A stretch of 35,353 bases of DNA from Alphaproteobacteria bacterium. Lineage in GTDB: Bacteria; Pseudomonadota; Alphaproteobacteria; GCA-2731375. This document shows, piece by piece, positions 8,672 through 21,502 of this stretch. The notes under the pieces were generated by a model. It searched no databases, was not told where the DNA came from, and saw nothing but the letters and a program-made list of their open reading frames with translations. The translations under genes were made by a program, and so were the position numbers. The number at the start of each line of letters is the position of its first letter. Position 1 is the first letter of the stretch. The stretch covers positions 1 to 35,353 of the forward strand of contig VGEV01000021.1 of assembly GCA_016869175.1 (NCBI GenBank), given 5' to 3'.

Positions 8672-9813
8672 AGACGGCGCTGCGGCTGGGCAACGCCCAA
8701 CTGGTGCTGCCGGACGGCGTGCGCCGGGGAGCCGTCGTTTGCGGGGAAGGCGCAATCGCGGCGATCGACGAGGGGGCGGGAAGCGCGGCGCAGGCGCTCG
8801 ATCTCGAGGGCGACTATCTGCTGCCCGGTTTCGTCGAGCTGCATACCGACGACCTGGAGCGCCACGTCACACCGCGGCCGGCGGTGCGCTGGCCGACCCT
8901 GCCGGCACTGCTGGTGCATGACGCGGAGGTCGCGGCGGCGGGGATCACCACGGTCTGCGATGCCTTGCGCGCGGGCATCATGTCGTCCGAGACGTGGAGT
9001 CGGCTGGACATGTTGCACGACACCGTCGCCGGCATCGCCCGCTGCCAGGATGGCGGCCTGCTGCGGTCGGAGCATCTGCTGCACATGCGCTGCGAGGTGG
9101 CGAGCGACAACGTGATGGAGATGTTCCAGCCGTTTCTTGGCAACCGCCTGTTGCGCCTGGTTTCGGTCATGGATCACACCCCAGGCGCGCGGCAGTTCCG
9201 CAATGTCGACTATTGGAAGGTCTACTATCGTGGTCGCTACCAGTTCTCGGAGGCCGAGATCGATCGGATGATCGCCGAACGGCTGGACCTGCAAGGCCGC
9301 AATTCCGAACGCCATCGCCAGGCCATCGCCGGCGCCTGCAAGGGTTGCGATGTGGTGTTGGCTAGCCATGACGATACTCTGGCCGAGCATATCGACGAGG
9401 CGCGCGCGCTGGGGCTGACGATTTCCGAATTCCCGACCACCTTGGAAGCCGCCGAGGCCGCGCATGCCCAAGGCATGACGACCGTCGGCGGCGCGCCCAA
9501 CATGGTGCGTGGCGGTTCGCATTCCGGCAACGTCGCGGCGATGGACCTGGCGCGGGCCGGATTGCTCGACGCGCTGTCCTCGGACTACGTGCCGGCCAGC
9601 CTGCTGCACGCGGCATTCCTGATGCACCGGCAAGTCGGCTTGCCGTTGCAGCAGGCAGTGGCGACCATTTCGGTCAATCCAGCCCGCATGTTGGGCTTGG
9701 CCGATCGGGGCGAGATCGCGGTCGGCCAACGCGCCGACCTGGTGCGGGTGGCGCTGTGCGATGGGCTGCCGGTGGTGCGCCAAGTCTGGCGCTCCGGCCG
9801 GCGCGTGGTTTGA
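8668..9813 (+). CDS. phnM: Alpha-D-ribose 1-methylphosphonate 5-triphosphate diphosphatase PhnM
   Basis: Amidohydrolase fold: LLPGFVELHTDDLERHVTPRPAVRWP...VLASHDDT...GAPNMVRGGSHSGNVAAMDLA...SSDYVPASLL. ATGA overlap with phnL. Confidence 0.95.
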   Translation: MKTALRLGNAQLVLPDGVRRGAVVCGEGAIAAIDEGAGSAAQALDLEGDYLLPGFVELHTDDLERHVTPRPAVRWPTLPALLVHDAEVAAAGITTVCDALRAGIMSSETWSRLDMLHDTVAGIARCQDGGLLRSEHLLHMRCEVASDNVMEMFQPFLGNRLLRLVSVMDHTPGARQFRNVDYWKVYYRGRYQFSEAEIDRMIAERLDLQGRNSERHRQAIAGACKGCDVVLASHDDTLAEHIDEARALGLTISEFPTTLEAAEAAHAQGMTTVGGAPNMVRGGSHSGNVAAMDLARAGLLDALSSDYVPASLLHAAFLMHRQVGLPLQQAVATISVNPARMLGLADRGEIAVGQRADLVRVALCDGLPVVRQVWRSGRRVV

Positions 9814-9824
9814 CGGAGGGCAGG

Positions 9825-10376
9825 ATGTCGGCGGTCGATGCGATCATCCAGATCATGGCGCGGGGTGGCGCGCGCGACTATGGCGGCGAGCGGATCAGCC
9901 AGCTGGCGCACGGCCTGCAATGCGCGCAGTTGGCCGAGCGGCAGGGAGCGACGCCAAGCCTGATCGTCGCGGCCCTGCTGCACGACATCGGTCACCTGCT
10001 CAACGCCGACGAATGGGCGGCCTTTCAGCGCGGCGAGGATGCGCGGCACGAGGAGCGCGGCGCCGATTTCCTGGCGCGGCATTTCGGTCCGGAGGTGAGC
10101 GAGCCGGTCCGGCTGCATGTCGCCGCCAAGCGCTACCTGACCGCCGTCGAGCCCGGCTATCACGACGGCCTGTCGCCGGTTTCCGGACGCACGCTGCAAC
10201 TGCAAGGCGGCCCCTTCAGCCCGGCCGAGGCGGCAGCCTTCGCCGGCGCCGCGCACGCGCAGGCGGCGATCGCGGTCCGCCGCTGGGATGAGCAGGGCAA
10301 GGATCCGGCCGCACCGACGCCAGACCTGCGGCATTTCGCGCCGTATCTGCTGACCGCTCTGGCCCGACCGGTTTGA
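9825..10376 (+). CDS. Phosphonate-degradation-associated HD-domain protein, PhnZ-type diiron oxygenase candidate
   Basis: DYGGERISQLAH...LLHDIGHL...ARHEERGADFL...VRLHVAAKRYL...RRWDEQGK; the Y-x2-E-x6-H plus HD/H/H/D ligand pattern resembles PhnZ. Confidence 0.85.
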   Translation: MSAVDAIIQIMARGGARDYGGERISQLAHGLQCAQLAERQGATPSLIVAALLHDIGHLLNADEWAAFQRGEDARHEERGADFLARHFGPEVSEPVRLHVAAKRYLTAVEPGYHDGLSPVSGRTLQLQGGPFSPAEAAAFAGAAHAQAAIAVRRWDEQGKDPAAPTPDLRHFAPYLLTALARPV

Positions 10377-11065
10377 GCAGACGGATCGCGCTCTATTTCG
10401 CGCCGGCATCAGGTTCGGCGTTGGCCGAGTTCGGCGCGCGGTGGCTTGGCCGCGATGCGCTCGAGGACCGGGCGCTGGCGCAACCGCGGCTGGTCGGCAT
10501 CGCGCCCGAGCGACTGACGGCCATCACCGCTTCGCCCCGCCACTACGGCTTTCACGCGACCTTGAAGCCGCCCTTCGCGCTGTCGGCCGGACAGTCCGCG
10601 CAAGCGGTGCATCGTGCGGCCGCGGCGTTCGCCCGTCGGCAGCCGGCATTCGCGCTGCCGGCCTTGCGGCTGGTATCGCTGGGCGGCTTCCTGGCACTGG
10701 TGCCGGCCGCGCCCTCGCGCCAACTGCGCCTGCTGGCGGATGCCTGCGTCGTCGAATTCGATGGCTTTCGTGCCCGGCCCGGCGCCGCCGAACTGACCAG
10801 ACGACGGGCCAGCGGCCTGTCCCAGAGACAGGATGCCCTGCTCGCGCGCTGGGGCTATCCCTTCGTCTTGGAGGAATATCGCTTTCACCTGACTCTGACC
10901 GAGCGGCTTGCGGAACCGGAACGCACGCAGGTGCTGCACGCCCTGGCGCCGCTCTGCGAGCCGTTCTGCCAGTCGCCCCTCGGCATCGACGCGCTGACCC
11001 TGTTCGAGCAGACCGAGCGCGCCCGCGACTTCGTGATCAGCGCCCGCTATCCGTTCGCCGGCTGA
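10373..11065 (+). CDS. DUF1045 phosphonate metabolism protein, 2H-phosphoesterase-like
   Basis: Two HxTL motifs: HYGFHATLKPPF and YRFHLTLTERL. TTG start overlaps the HD gene stop. Confidence 0.87.
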   Translation: MSRRIALYFAPASGSALAEFGARWLGRDALEDRALAQPRLVGIAPERLTAITASPRHYGFHATLKPPFALSAGQSAQAVHRAAAAFARRQPAFALPALRLVSLGGFLALVPAAPSRQLRLLADACVVEFDGFRARPGAAELTRRRASGLSQRQDALLARWGYPFVLEEYRFHLTLTERLAEPERTQVLHALAPLCEPFCQSPLGIDALTLFEQTERARDFVISARYPFAG

Positions 11066-11618
11066 TCGCCTCCAGGGTGCGCACGAACTTGCCGGTCGCT
11101 TCGCCGAGCGGCCGGTCGTTGCGGAAGGTCACGACATCCGCGCCGCTGACGACGAAGGCTTCCGCCCGCGCCAGCCGTCCGGCGATCTCGGCCGGGGTCT
11201 CGCGCCCGCGCTCTGCCAAGCGGGCGACGAGCAGGTCGGCGGGCACGCGCACGTCGATCACCGTCAGTCGGCGATAGCGGGTTCGCGCCTGGTCGAGCAC
11301 GCCGCGCGAGACATTGACTACGACGTGCCGGCCCATGGCCAGATGGTCGTCGATGACGACTGGAATGCCGTAGCAAAGACCGTGCGCGCTCCAGTTCAAG
11401 GCGTAGGCGCCGGCCACCACGCGGTACGCAAACGTCGCTTCGTCGATTTCCACATGCGGCTCTCCGCCGCTGTCGGCCGGCCGCGTCACTTCGCGCCGGG
11501 GAAAGCTGAAACGCTCAGCCGGCGCCAGCGCATTCCGCGCGCCGGCGATCAGGCTGTCCTTGCCCGCCCCGGAAGCGCCTACCACCAGGATCAGCGCTCC
11601 GGCCGCGGACCGGTTCAT
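11037..11618 (-). CDS. phnN: Ribose 1,5-bisphosphate phosphokinase PhnN
   Basis: P-loop VVGASGAGKDSL, PRREVTRP, guanylate-kinase-like; 3' end overlaps DUF1045 gene 3' end by 29 nt (convergent). Confidence 0.92.
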   Translation of the reverse strand: MNRSAAGALILVVGASGAGKDSLIAGARNALAPAERFSFPRREVTRPADSGGEPHVEIDEATFAYRVVAGAYALNWSAHGLCYGIPVVIDDHLAMGRHVVVNVSRGVLDQARTRYRRLTVIDVRVPADLLVARLAERGRETPAEIAGRLARAEAFVVSGADVVTFRNDRPLGEATGKFVRTLEAISRRTDSGR

Positions 11619-12256
11619 TCGGCGCCGCTGGCCGGCCGGGACAGCGGCCCGGCTGCCACGCGGGCCACTTCGGCGTCGCGGCGACGCTTGTGCCGGCGCA
11701 TCAGCAACCAAACCACGACCAGAAAGCCCGCCAGCACGGCCAGGCCGATATACTTGCCGACCTGCGGCAGCAGCGTGGCCAGGGCGTGGCCGAAGACGTA
11801 GCCGATGCCAGCGAAACTGATCGCCCAAAGGCCGGCCGCGATCAGGTTGAGCACGAAGAAGCGCAGCCAATGCAACTCGCTCAGCCCACAAGCGAACGAA
11901 CTGACGTTGCGGATGCCATAGATGAAGCGGAAGGACAGGATGAAGCCGGTATTGTAGCGATGCAGCAGGTCAAGCGCGATCTGCGCGCGGAGCTGCCATT
12001 TCGGCCGCCGGGCGAGCAAGCGCTGACCGAAGCGCCGGCCAAGGAAAAAGTAGGCTTGATCGCCCAGGAAACTGCCGGACCAGGCGAACAGAACGATCAG
12101 CCAGAAACTCAGCTTTTCGAGGAAAGCGGCATAGCCGGCGAAAATGACGAAGGTCTCGCCTTCCAGGAAGGTCCAGACGAAAATGCCTGGGTAGACATAG
12201 TGTTCGTACTCGGCCAGCAACCGGTCGAAGTCGAACAACAGGCGAAAGAACTCCAT
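11615..12256 (-). CDS. DedA/VTT-family membrane protein
   Basis: FLEGETFVIFAGYAAFLEKLSFWLIVLFAWSGSFLGDQAYFFLGRRFG...RFIYGIRNVSSFACGLSELHWLRFFVLNLIAAGLWA. Confidence 0.9.
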   Translation of the reverse strand: MEFFRLLFDFDRLLAEYEHYVYPGIFVWTFLEGETFVIFAGYAAFLEKLSFWLIVLFAWSGSFLGDQAYFFLGRRFGQRLLARRPKWQLRAQIALDLLHRYNTGFILSFRFIYGIRNVSSFACGLSELHWLRFFVLNLIAAGLWAISFAGIGYVFGHALATLLPQVGKYIGLAVLAGFLVVVWLLMRRHKRRRDAEVARVAAGPLSRPASGAE

Positions 12257-12335
12257 ACGCTCTCCTCGCGCACGGCCGTCGGCGTTGCGCTACAAATCCC
12301 GAAAGCAGCGCCCGGGCAAGCGAAATTCCAAGCGG

Positions 12336-14423
<2,088 letters not shown>

Positions 14424-14453
14424 GGACGCTTCCTCATGCCCGCGGCCGTCAAC

Positions 14454-15506
14454 CTAGCCGCGCGTCGGGTCGGGTGACACGCGCACCAGCAGCTTGCCGA
14501 AGTTCGCGCCCCTCAGCAGGCCCTGGAAGGCACGCGGCGCGTTCTCCAGCCCTTCCACGATGTCCTCGCGAAACTTGACCCGGCCCTCGCGCAGGTAGCC
14601 GCCGACCTCGCGGTAGAAATCGGACGCGCGGGCGGTGTGATCGCTGATGATGAAACCGCGGATGGTCAGGCGGCGGAACAGCGCCAGGCGCATCATCAAC
14701 GGCAACTTGTCGGGGCCTGGCGGCGCCTGCGTCGCATTGTACCCGGCAATCTGGCCGCACACCGGAATGCGGCCGTGGGTGTTCATCAGTGGCAGCACCG
14801 CTTCCAGCACCGCGCCGCCGACATTCTCGAAATAGACGTCGATGCCGTTCGGGCAGGCTTCCGCCAGCCGCCCGGCGAGATCGTCGGCACGGTGGTCGAG
14901 GCAGAAATCGTAGCCGAGTTCCTTGGCCGCATAGTCGCACTTGGCCGGGCCGCCAGCGATGCCCACGGCCCGGCAGCCCTTGAGCTTGGCAAGCTGGCCG
15001 ACCAGCGAGCCCACCGCCCCGGTGGCGGCGGACACCACCACGGTCTCGCCGGGCTTCGGCTGGCCCAGGTCCAGCAGCCCGACATAGGCGGTCAGACCCG
15101 GCATGCCCAGCACGCCCAATGCGGTCGAGATCGGCGCCGCTTCCGGGTCCAGCTTGCGCGCTCCCTTGCCGTCCGACAGGCCGTGACTTTGCCAACCGAT
15201 ATCGGCGAACACGAAGTCGCCCGCGCGATAGCCGGGGTGCCTGCTTTCCAGCACCTGCCCGACCGAACGGCCGGTCATCGGCTGGCCAAGCTCGACCGGC
15301 GCCGCGTAGGACGCCCCGGCGCTCATGCGGCCCCGCATATAGGGATCGAGCGAGAGATAGATCGTGCGCAGCAGGAACTGCCCTTCGCCCGGCGCCGGCA
15401 AGGCAAACGCTTCCTGCCGAAAGTCGCCGTCCTTCGGTTCGCCAACCGGCCGCGCCGCCAGCACGATGCGCCTGCCCAACTCCGTCGCCACGTCAGCCGC
15501 CCCCAA
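14454..15506 (-). CDS. NADP-dependent MDR-family oxidoreductase (CurA/leukotriene B4 12-hydroxydehydrogenase-like); start codon uncertain
   Basis: SLDPYMRGRMS...GLTAYVGLLDLGQPKPGETVVVSAATGAVGSLVGQLAKLKGCRAVGIAGG...YFENVGGAVLEAVL. Listed start is TTG; a GTG at 15491 is an alternative. Confidence 0.9.
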   Translation of the reverse strand: MGAADVATELGRRIVLAARPVGEPKDGDFRQEAFALPAPGEGQFLLRTIYLSLDPYMRGRMSAGASYAAPVELGQPMTGRSVGQVLESRHPGYRAGDFVFADIGWQSHGLSDGKGARKLDPEAAPISTALGVLGMPGLTAYVGLLDLGQPKPGETVVVSAATGAVGSLVGQLAKLKGCRAVGIAGGPAKCDYAAKELGYDFCLDHRADDLAGRLAEACPNGIDVYFENVGGAVLEAVLPLMNTHGRIPVCGQIAGYNATQAPPGPDKLPLMMRLALFRRLTIRGFIISDHTARASDFYREVGGYLREGRVKFREDIVEGLENAPRAFQGLLRGANFGKLLVRVSPDPTRG

Positions 15507-15518
15507 TTTGCCCTGAGC

Positions 15519-15593
15519 CTAGTGTCCCGATTCCGAAGTTCGCAAGTCCCTGCTGCCACTCTGATGCGAACTTCGGAATCAGGGGGACACTAG
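15519..15593. repeat. Inverted-repeat element A (REP/BIME-like)
   Basis: Left arm CTAGTGTCCCGATTCCGAAGTTCGCA (15519-15544); right arm TGCGAACTTCGGAATCAGGGGGACACTAG (15565-15593); identical apart from a 3-nt insertion in one arm. Confidence 0.9.
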
Positions 15594-15610
15594 CAATCCT
15601 ATGATTCTAG

Positions 15611-15679
15611 TGTGGCTTTGGATTTGCAGTTCTTCACCGAGCCGGCCGCCAGAATCGGAGGAACTGCAAATCCGCCACA
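15611..15679. repeat. Inverted-repeat element B, diverged relative of element A
   Basis: Left TGTGGCTTTGGATTTGCAGTTC (15611-15632); right GAACTGCAAATCCGCCACA (15661-15679); arms match apart from a TTT insertion. Confidence 0.85.
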
Positions 15680-15769
15680 ACAGCGCAAGGCAGAGCCATT
15701 GGGCGAGCGCGTTGACCCGCGATCCGTCGGCGCTTCATGGTGTCTGACCTGGATCGGACGGGGACAAAG

Positions 15770-16906
15770 ATGGGCGAGGCCTTGCCGCTGGCTGGCATCA
15801 CGGTGGTGGAGATGGGCAACAACGTGGCGTTGCCCTATGGCACCTGGGTCCTGGGCCGGCTGGGCGCGCGGGTGATCAAGGTAGAGCGGCCGCAGAGCGG
15901 CGACGACGCGCGCGCCTGGGGGCCGCCGTTCTGGCAGGGCACCGCCGCGATCTTCCAGGTGCTGAACGCCGGCAAGCAGTCAATGGTGGTCGATCTGCAG
16001 AACGAAGCCGAGCGGGCGCGGCTGCGGCGTCTCATCCTGGAAGAGGCGGACGCCGTGCTGCAAAGCTACCGGCCCGGCGTGGTGGCCAAGCTGGGGCTGG
16101 ACGGCCCGCGCCTGAGGCGCGACAAGCCCGGCCTGATCTACTGCAACCTCGGCGCCTTCGGCCACAAGGGACCGCTCAAGGACCGGCCGGGCTACGATGC
16201 CCTGATGCAGGCCTTCGGCGGCATCATGAGCGTGACCGGCGAGGAAGGTCGGCCACCGGTGCGGGTGGGCGTTTCCATCGTCGACAGCGGCACCGGCATG
16301 TGGTGCGTCATCGGCGTGCTGGCGGCCTTGCAGCGCCGGGCGGCCACCGGCCAGGGCTGCGTCATCGACGCCTCGCTCTACGAAACCGCGCTCGGCTGGA
16401 TGAACGTGCATGCCGGCGACTTCCACTCGGTCGGCCAGATCAATCGGCGGCGCGGCACGGCGACGCGCGGCATCGCCCCCTACCAGGGCTATGAATGCGC
16501 CGACGGCTTCCTGATCATCGGCGCCGCCAACGACCGGCTGTTCCGCGCGCTCTGCCAAGCGCTGGGCCACCCCGAATGGGGTGCGGATCCGCGCTTCCTC
16601 GACAACGCCAAGCGCTATGCCAACCTGGCCGAGTTGAACCGCCTGCTCGGCGACCTGCTCAACACCAAGCCGCGCGCGCATTGGCAAGCGCTGCTCGACG
16701 CCGCTTCGGTGCCGAACGCGCCGATCCAGGCGATCGACGAGGTGTTGGCGCATCCGCAGACCCAGGCCCTGGGCATGGTCCAGGCGACCGACGACGGGCG
16801 GCTGCGACAGATGGCCCTGCCGCTTAGCTTCGATGGCGAACGGCCGCCGGCCGGCGCCAGCGCGCCTGGGCTGGGTCAGCATGGCGCGGCGGTGAAAAGC
16901 GGCTAG
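15770..16906 (+). CDS. CaiB/BaiF family CoA transferase (class III)
   Basis: LAGITVVEMGNNVALPYGTWVLGRLGARVIKVERPQSGDDAR...LIYCNLGAFGHKGPLKDRPGYDALMQAFGGIMSVTGE. Upstream in-frame start at 15737 possible. Confidence 0.93.
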   Translation: MGEALPLAGITVVEMGNNVALPYGTWVLGRLGARVIKVERPQSGDDARAWGPPFWQGTAAIFQVLNAGKQSMVVDLQNEAERARLRRLILEEADAVLQSYRPGVVAKLGLDGPRLRRDKPGLIYCNLGAFGHKGPLKDRPGYDALMQAFGGIMSVTGEEGRPPVRVGVSIVDSGTGMWCVIGVLAALQRRAATGQGCVIDASLYETALGWMNVHAGDFHSVGQINRRRGTATRGIAPYQGYECADGFLIIGAANDRLFRALCQALGHPEWGADPRFLDNAKRYANLAELNRLLGDLLNTKPRAHWQALLDAASVPNAPIQAIDEVLAHPQTQALGMVQATDDGRLRQMALPLSFDGERPPAGASAPGLGQHGAAVKSG

Positions 16907-16940
16907 AATTGCCGGCAAACGGCATCCAAGGGAGTTTGCC

Positions 16941-17894
16941 ATGCGCGAAGGCATCGACGTGCAGGTCTGCGAGGTCGGGCTGCGGGACGGCCTGCAGGGC
17001 TTGCATACCTTCTTTCCCACCGAGGCCAAGAAGCAGTGGATCGAAATCGAGGCCGCGGCTGGCATGCCGGCCATCGAGGTCTGTTCGTTCGTGCCGACTT
17101 CGGTGTCGATCCAGTTCACCGATGCTCAGGAGAGCGTGGCGCATGCCCTGGCGCAGCCGGGGCTCCATGTCATGGCGCTCATCCCCAACCTGAAGGGCGC
17201 CGAACGAGCCCTGCCGACCGGCGTGCACCAGCTCAACTACGTCACCTCGGTCTCGGAGGAGCACAACCTGCGCAACGTCAGGCGCACGGTGGAGGAGTCG
17301 CTCACCGAATTCGGCCGCGTGGCGGCCTTGCGCAACAGCAAGCCAGAATGGAAGAAGACCCGAATCTGCGGCGCCATGGCGACCGCGCTCGGCTGCACCA
17401 TCAAGGGCCAGGTGGAGACCAAGGACGTGCTGCGGATGGGCGAGCGCTACCTGAAGCTCGGCGCCGACGAGCTGGCCATCGCCGATACCGTCGGCTATGC
17501 CAGCCCGCGCCAGGTCAAGGCGATGTTCCAGGAAGCGGCGCGCGCCTTCCCGGGGGTGCCGCTGACCGCGCATTTCCACGACACCCGCGGGCTCGGCCTC
17601 GCCAACGTGGTGGCGGCGCTGGAGGCCGGCTGCCGGCGCTTCGACGCCTCGCTGGCGGGGTTGGGCGGCTGCCCGTTCGCACCCGGCGCCACCGGCAACA
17701 TCGTCATGGACGATCTCATCTTCCTGCTGGAATCGATGGGCCTGAAGACCGGCGTCGCTCTGAGCAAGCTGCTGGAGGCGCGTGCCATCATCCGTGCCAA
17801 CCTGAAGGACGAGCCGCTCTACGGCGCAATCGCCAAGGCCGGCCTGCCGAAGGGCTTCCGGCCGGCGAGCCCGCTGCCGTTGGCGGCGGAATAG
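16941..17894 (+). CDS. Hydroxymethylglutaryl-CoA lyase-like protein
   Basis: VCEVGLRDGLQG N-terminus; SLAGLGGCPFAPGATGNIVMDDLIFLLESMG signature. Confidence 0.9.
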   Translation: MREGIDVQVCEVGLRDGLQGLHTFFPTEAKKQWIEIEAAAGMPAIEVCSFVPTSVSIQFTDAQESVAHALAQPGLHVMALIPNLKGAERALPTGVHQLNYVTSVSEEHNLRNVRRTVEESLTEFGRVAALRNSKPEWKKTRICGAMATALGCTIKGQVETKDVLRMGERYLKLGADELAIADTVGYASPRQVKAMFQEAARAFPGVPLTAHFHDTRGLGLANVVAALEAGCRRFDASLAGLGGCPFAPGATGNIVMDDLIFLLESMGLKTGVALSKLLEARAIIRANLKDEPLYGAIAKAGLPKGFRPASPLPLAAE

Positions 17895-17903
17895 GCCGGC
17901 GGC

Positions 17904-18455
17904 TCACAGCACCGTGGTCTGACCCTCGCGGCCGCGTTCCAGCAAGGTCAGGTGGCTGCCGTCGGCCTGCAGGATGGTGCACGAGCAGTTGTCGGGACGG
18001 AAGCCGACCACGCGGTCGTCGCCCGTGGCAGCGCCGACCGCGACGTTGATGGCGATGAAGTGGCTCACCACCACGGTATCGCGCGGCAGCGCGACCAAGC
18101 AGTCGATCACTCCCTGCCGCCAGGGCTGCAGCCAGACTTCGACCTCGCCCCAGCGCTGGCCCATGATGCCGCGAAGCCACAGCGTGCGGGCCTGCAGGTC
18201 GTTGTCCCGTGAGGGGATCTCGGCCACGCGGCGCTCGACCACCGGATCGATCTCCCAGCGCTGGCAGAGCGGCAGCGCGGTCTCCCGGGTTCGACGCAGC
18301 GGGCTGACCAGCACCGGCAGCGGCCCCAGCGGCGCCAGGCGCTTGGTCAGATCGATCGCCTGTTCGCGGCCCCGGTCGTCCAGGCCAGGATCCGTCGCCT
18401 CGGCGAAGGTGGCCGCCGCCTTGCCGTGGCGGACCAGGTAGACGCGCGCCACCAT
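17904..18455 (-). CDS. Histidine phosphatase family protein
   Basis: VYLVRHGKAAATF...VLVSPLRRTRETA...DTVVVSHFIAINVAVG. Confidence 0.88.
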   Translation of the reverse strand: MVARVYLVRHGKAAATFAEATDPGLDDRGREQAIDLTKRLAPLGPLPVLVSPLRRTRETALPLCQRWEIDPVVERRVAEIPSRDNDLQARTLWLRGIMGQRWGEVEVWLQPWRQGVIDCLVALPRDTVVVSHFIAINVAVGAATGDDRVVGFRPDNCSCTILQADGSHLTLLERGREGQTTVL

Positions 18456-18458
18456 GCG

Positions 18459-19091
18459 CTAGTAGAGCCGCGTGCGCAGGCTTTCCTGCACCATCGCCTC
18501 GGCCTGCTCCGGATCGATCGCGGCCTTGGTCTGCTCGACGATCATGTGTCCCAATGGCGGCAGCAGCTTGCGGTCGACCTTGGCCCCGTCGTCCCACAAA
18601 CGGCCGCGATGGATCGCCTTGCTGCAATGCAGGAATACCTGCCGGACGGCAATCACGATGGCGGCGGTCGGCAACTTGCCGTTGACAACGAAGCTGGCCA
18701 ACAGGGCGGGGTCGCGCGTGATCCGCGCCTGGCCGTTGACGCGCAGGATCTCGGCAATGCCGGGAATGAGGAACATCAGGCCGACATTGGGGTTGGCGAC
18801 GATGTTGGCAAGCGAGTCCAGGCGGTTGTTGCCGGGCCGGTCGGGCAGGGCCAGGGTGCGTTCGTCCACCACCTTGACGAAGCCCGGCGCATCGCCGCGC
18901 GGCGAGACGTCGGCCGCGCCGTCGGCCCGCGCGGTGCCCAGGCAGGCAAACGGCGAGGCGGCGATGAAGGTGCGGGCGTAGCGGTCCAGATGGTCGAGTT
19001 CCTTGATGCGGGCGAGCTGGCTGACCGGCGGATAAAGCGCACGAAGCGCCGACTCGCTGGTGATGGTATGGATTTGCGACAGATCGTCCAT
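18459..19091 (-). CDS. Pyridoxamine 5'-phosphate oxidase-like, flavin-nucleotide-binding family protein
   Basis: RTFIAASPFACLGTARADGAADVSPRGDAPGFVKVVDERTLALPDRPGNNRLDSLANIVANPNVGLMFLIPG. Confidence 0.88.
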   Translation of the reverse strand: MDDLSQIHTITSESALRALYPPVSQLARIKELDHLDRYARTFIAASPFACLGTARADGAADVSPRGDAPGFVKVVDERTLALPDRPGNNRLDSLANIVANPNVGLMFLIPGIAEILRVNGQARITRDPALLASFVVNGKLPTAAIVIAVRQVFLHCSKAIHRGRLWDDGAKVDRKLLPPLGHMIVEQTKAAIDPEQAEAMVQESLRTRLY

Positions 19092-19203
19092 GGCGCCGGC
19101 TCCGCAAGAAAGAGGCATGCTACAGGCGTTGGCGGGACCCGGCAAACCGCGCGCGGACGTGCTATGAGCAAGCCACGCGGCGAGCGAGGGGAAAGGCGAG
19201 GCC

Positions 19204-21293
<2,090 letters not shown>

Positions 21294-21297
<4 letters not shown>

Positions 21298-21369
21298 CGT
21301 CGCTTCGAATTCCGCGATGCGCAGGGCAGCGGCCGGATGGAGCTGCGAACTGCGGAATCGGGACGCCAG
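21294..21369. repeat. Inverted-repeat element C, same family as A/B
   Basis: Left CTAGCGTCGCTTCGAATTCCGCGATGCGCAG (21294-21324); right CTGCGAACTGCGGAATCGGGACGCCAG (21343-21369), whose reverse complement CTGGCGTCCCGATTCCGCAGTTCGCAG closely matches element A. Confidence 0.75.
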
Positions 21370-21442
21370 CCGCCGGCGCCGAGGTTGCCGTTGGCGCTTG
21401 GCGCGGCCAATGCCATCTCTGGCTTGTTCGGACTATCGCGAT

Positions 21443-21502
21443 TGTAAGGCCGTTTTACAGGAAGTCGCGCCGAGCCGGCGAAACTGTAAGCCGTGCTTTA
21501 CG
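21443..21502. promoter_or_regulatory. Two tandem TGTAA-N7/8-TTAC inverted motifs, putative activator (enhancer) sites
   Basis: TGTAAGGCCGTTTTACA (21443-21459) and TGTAAGCCGTGCTTTACG (21485-21502), 42 bp apart, upstream of the sigma-54-like promoter. Confidence 0.5.
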
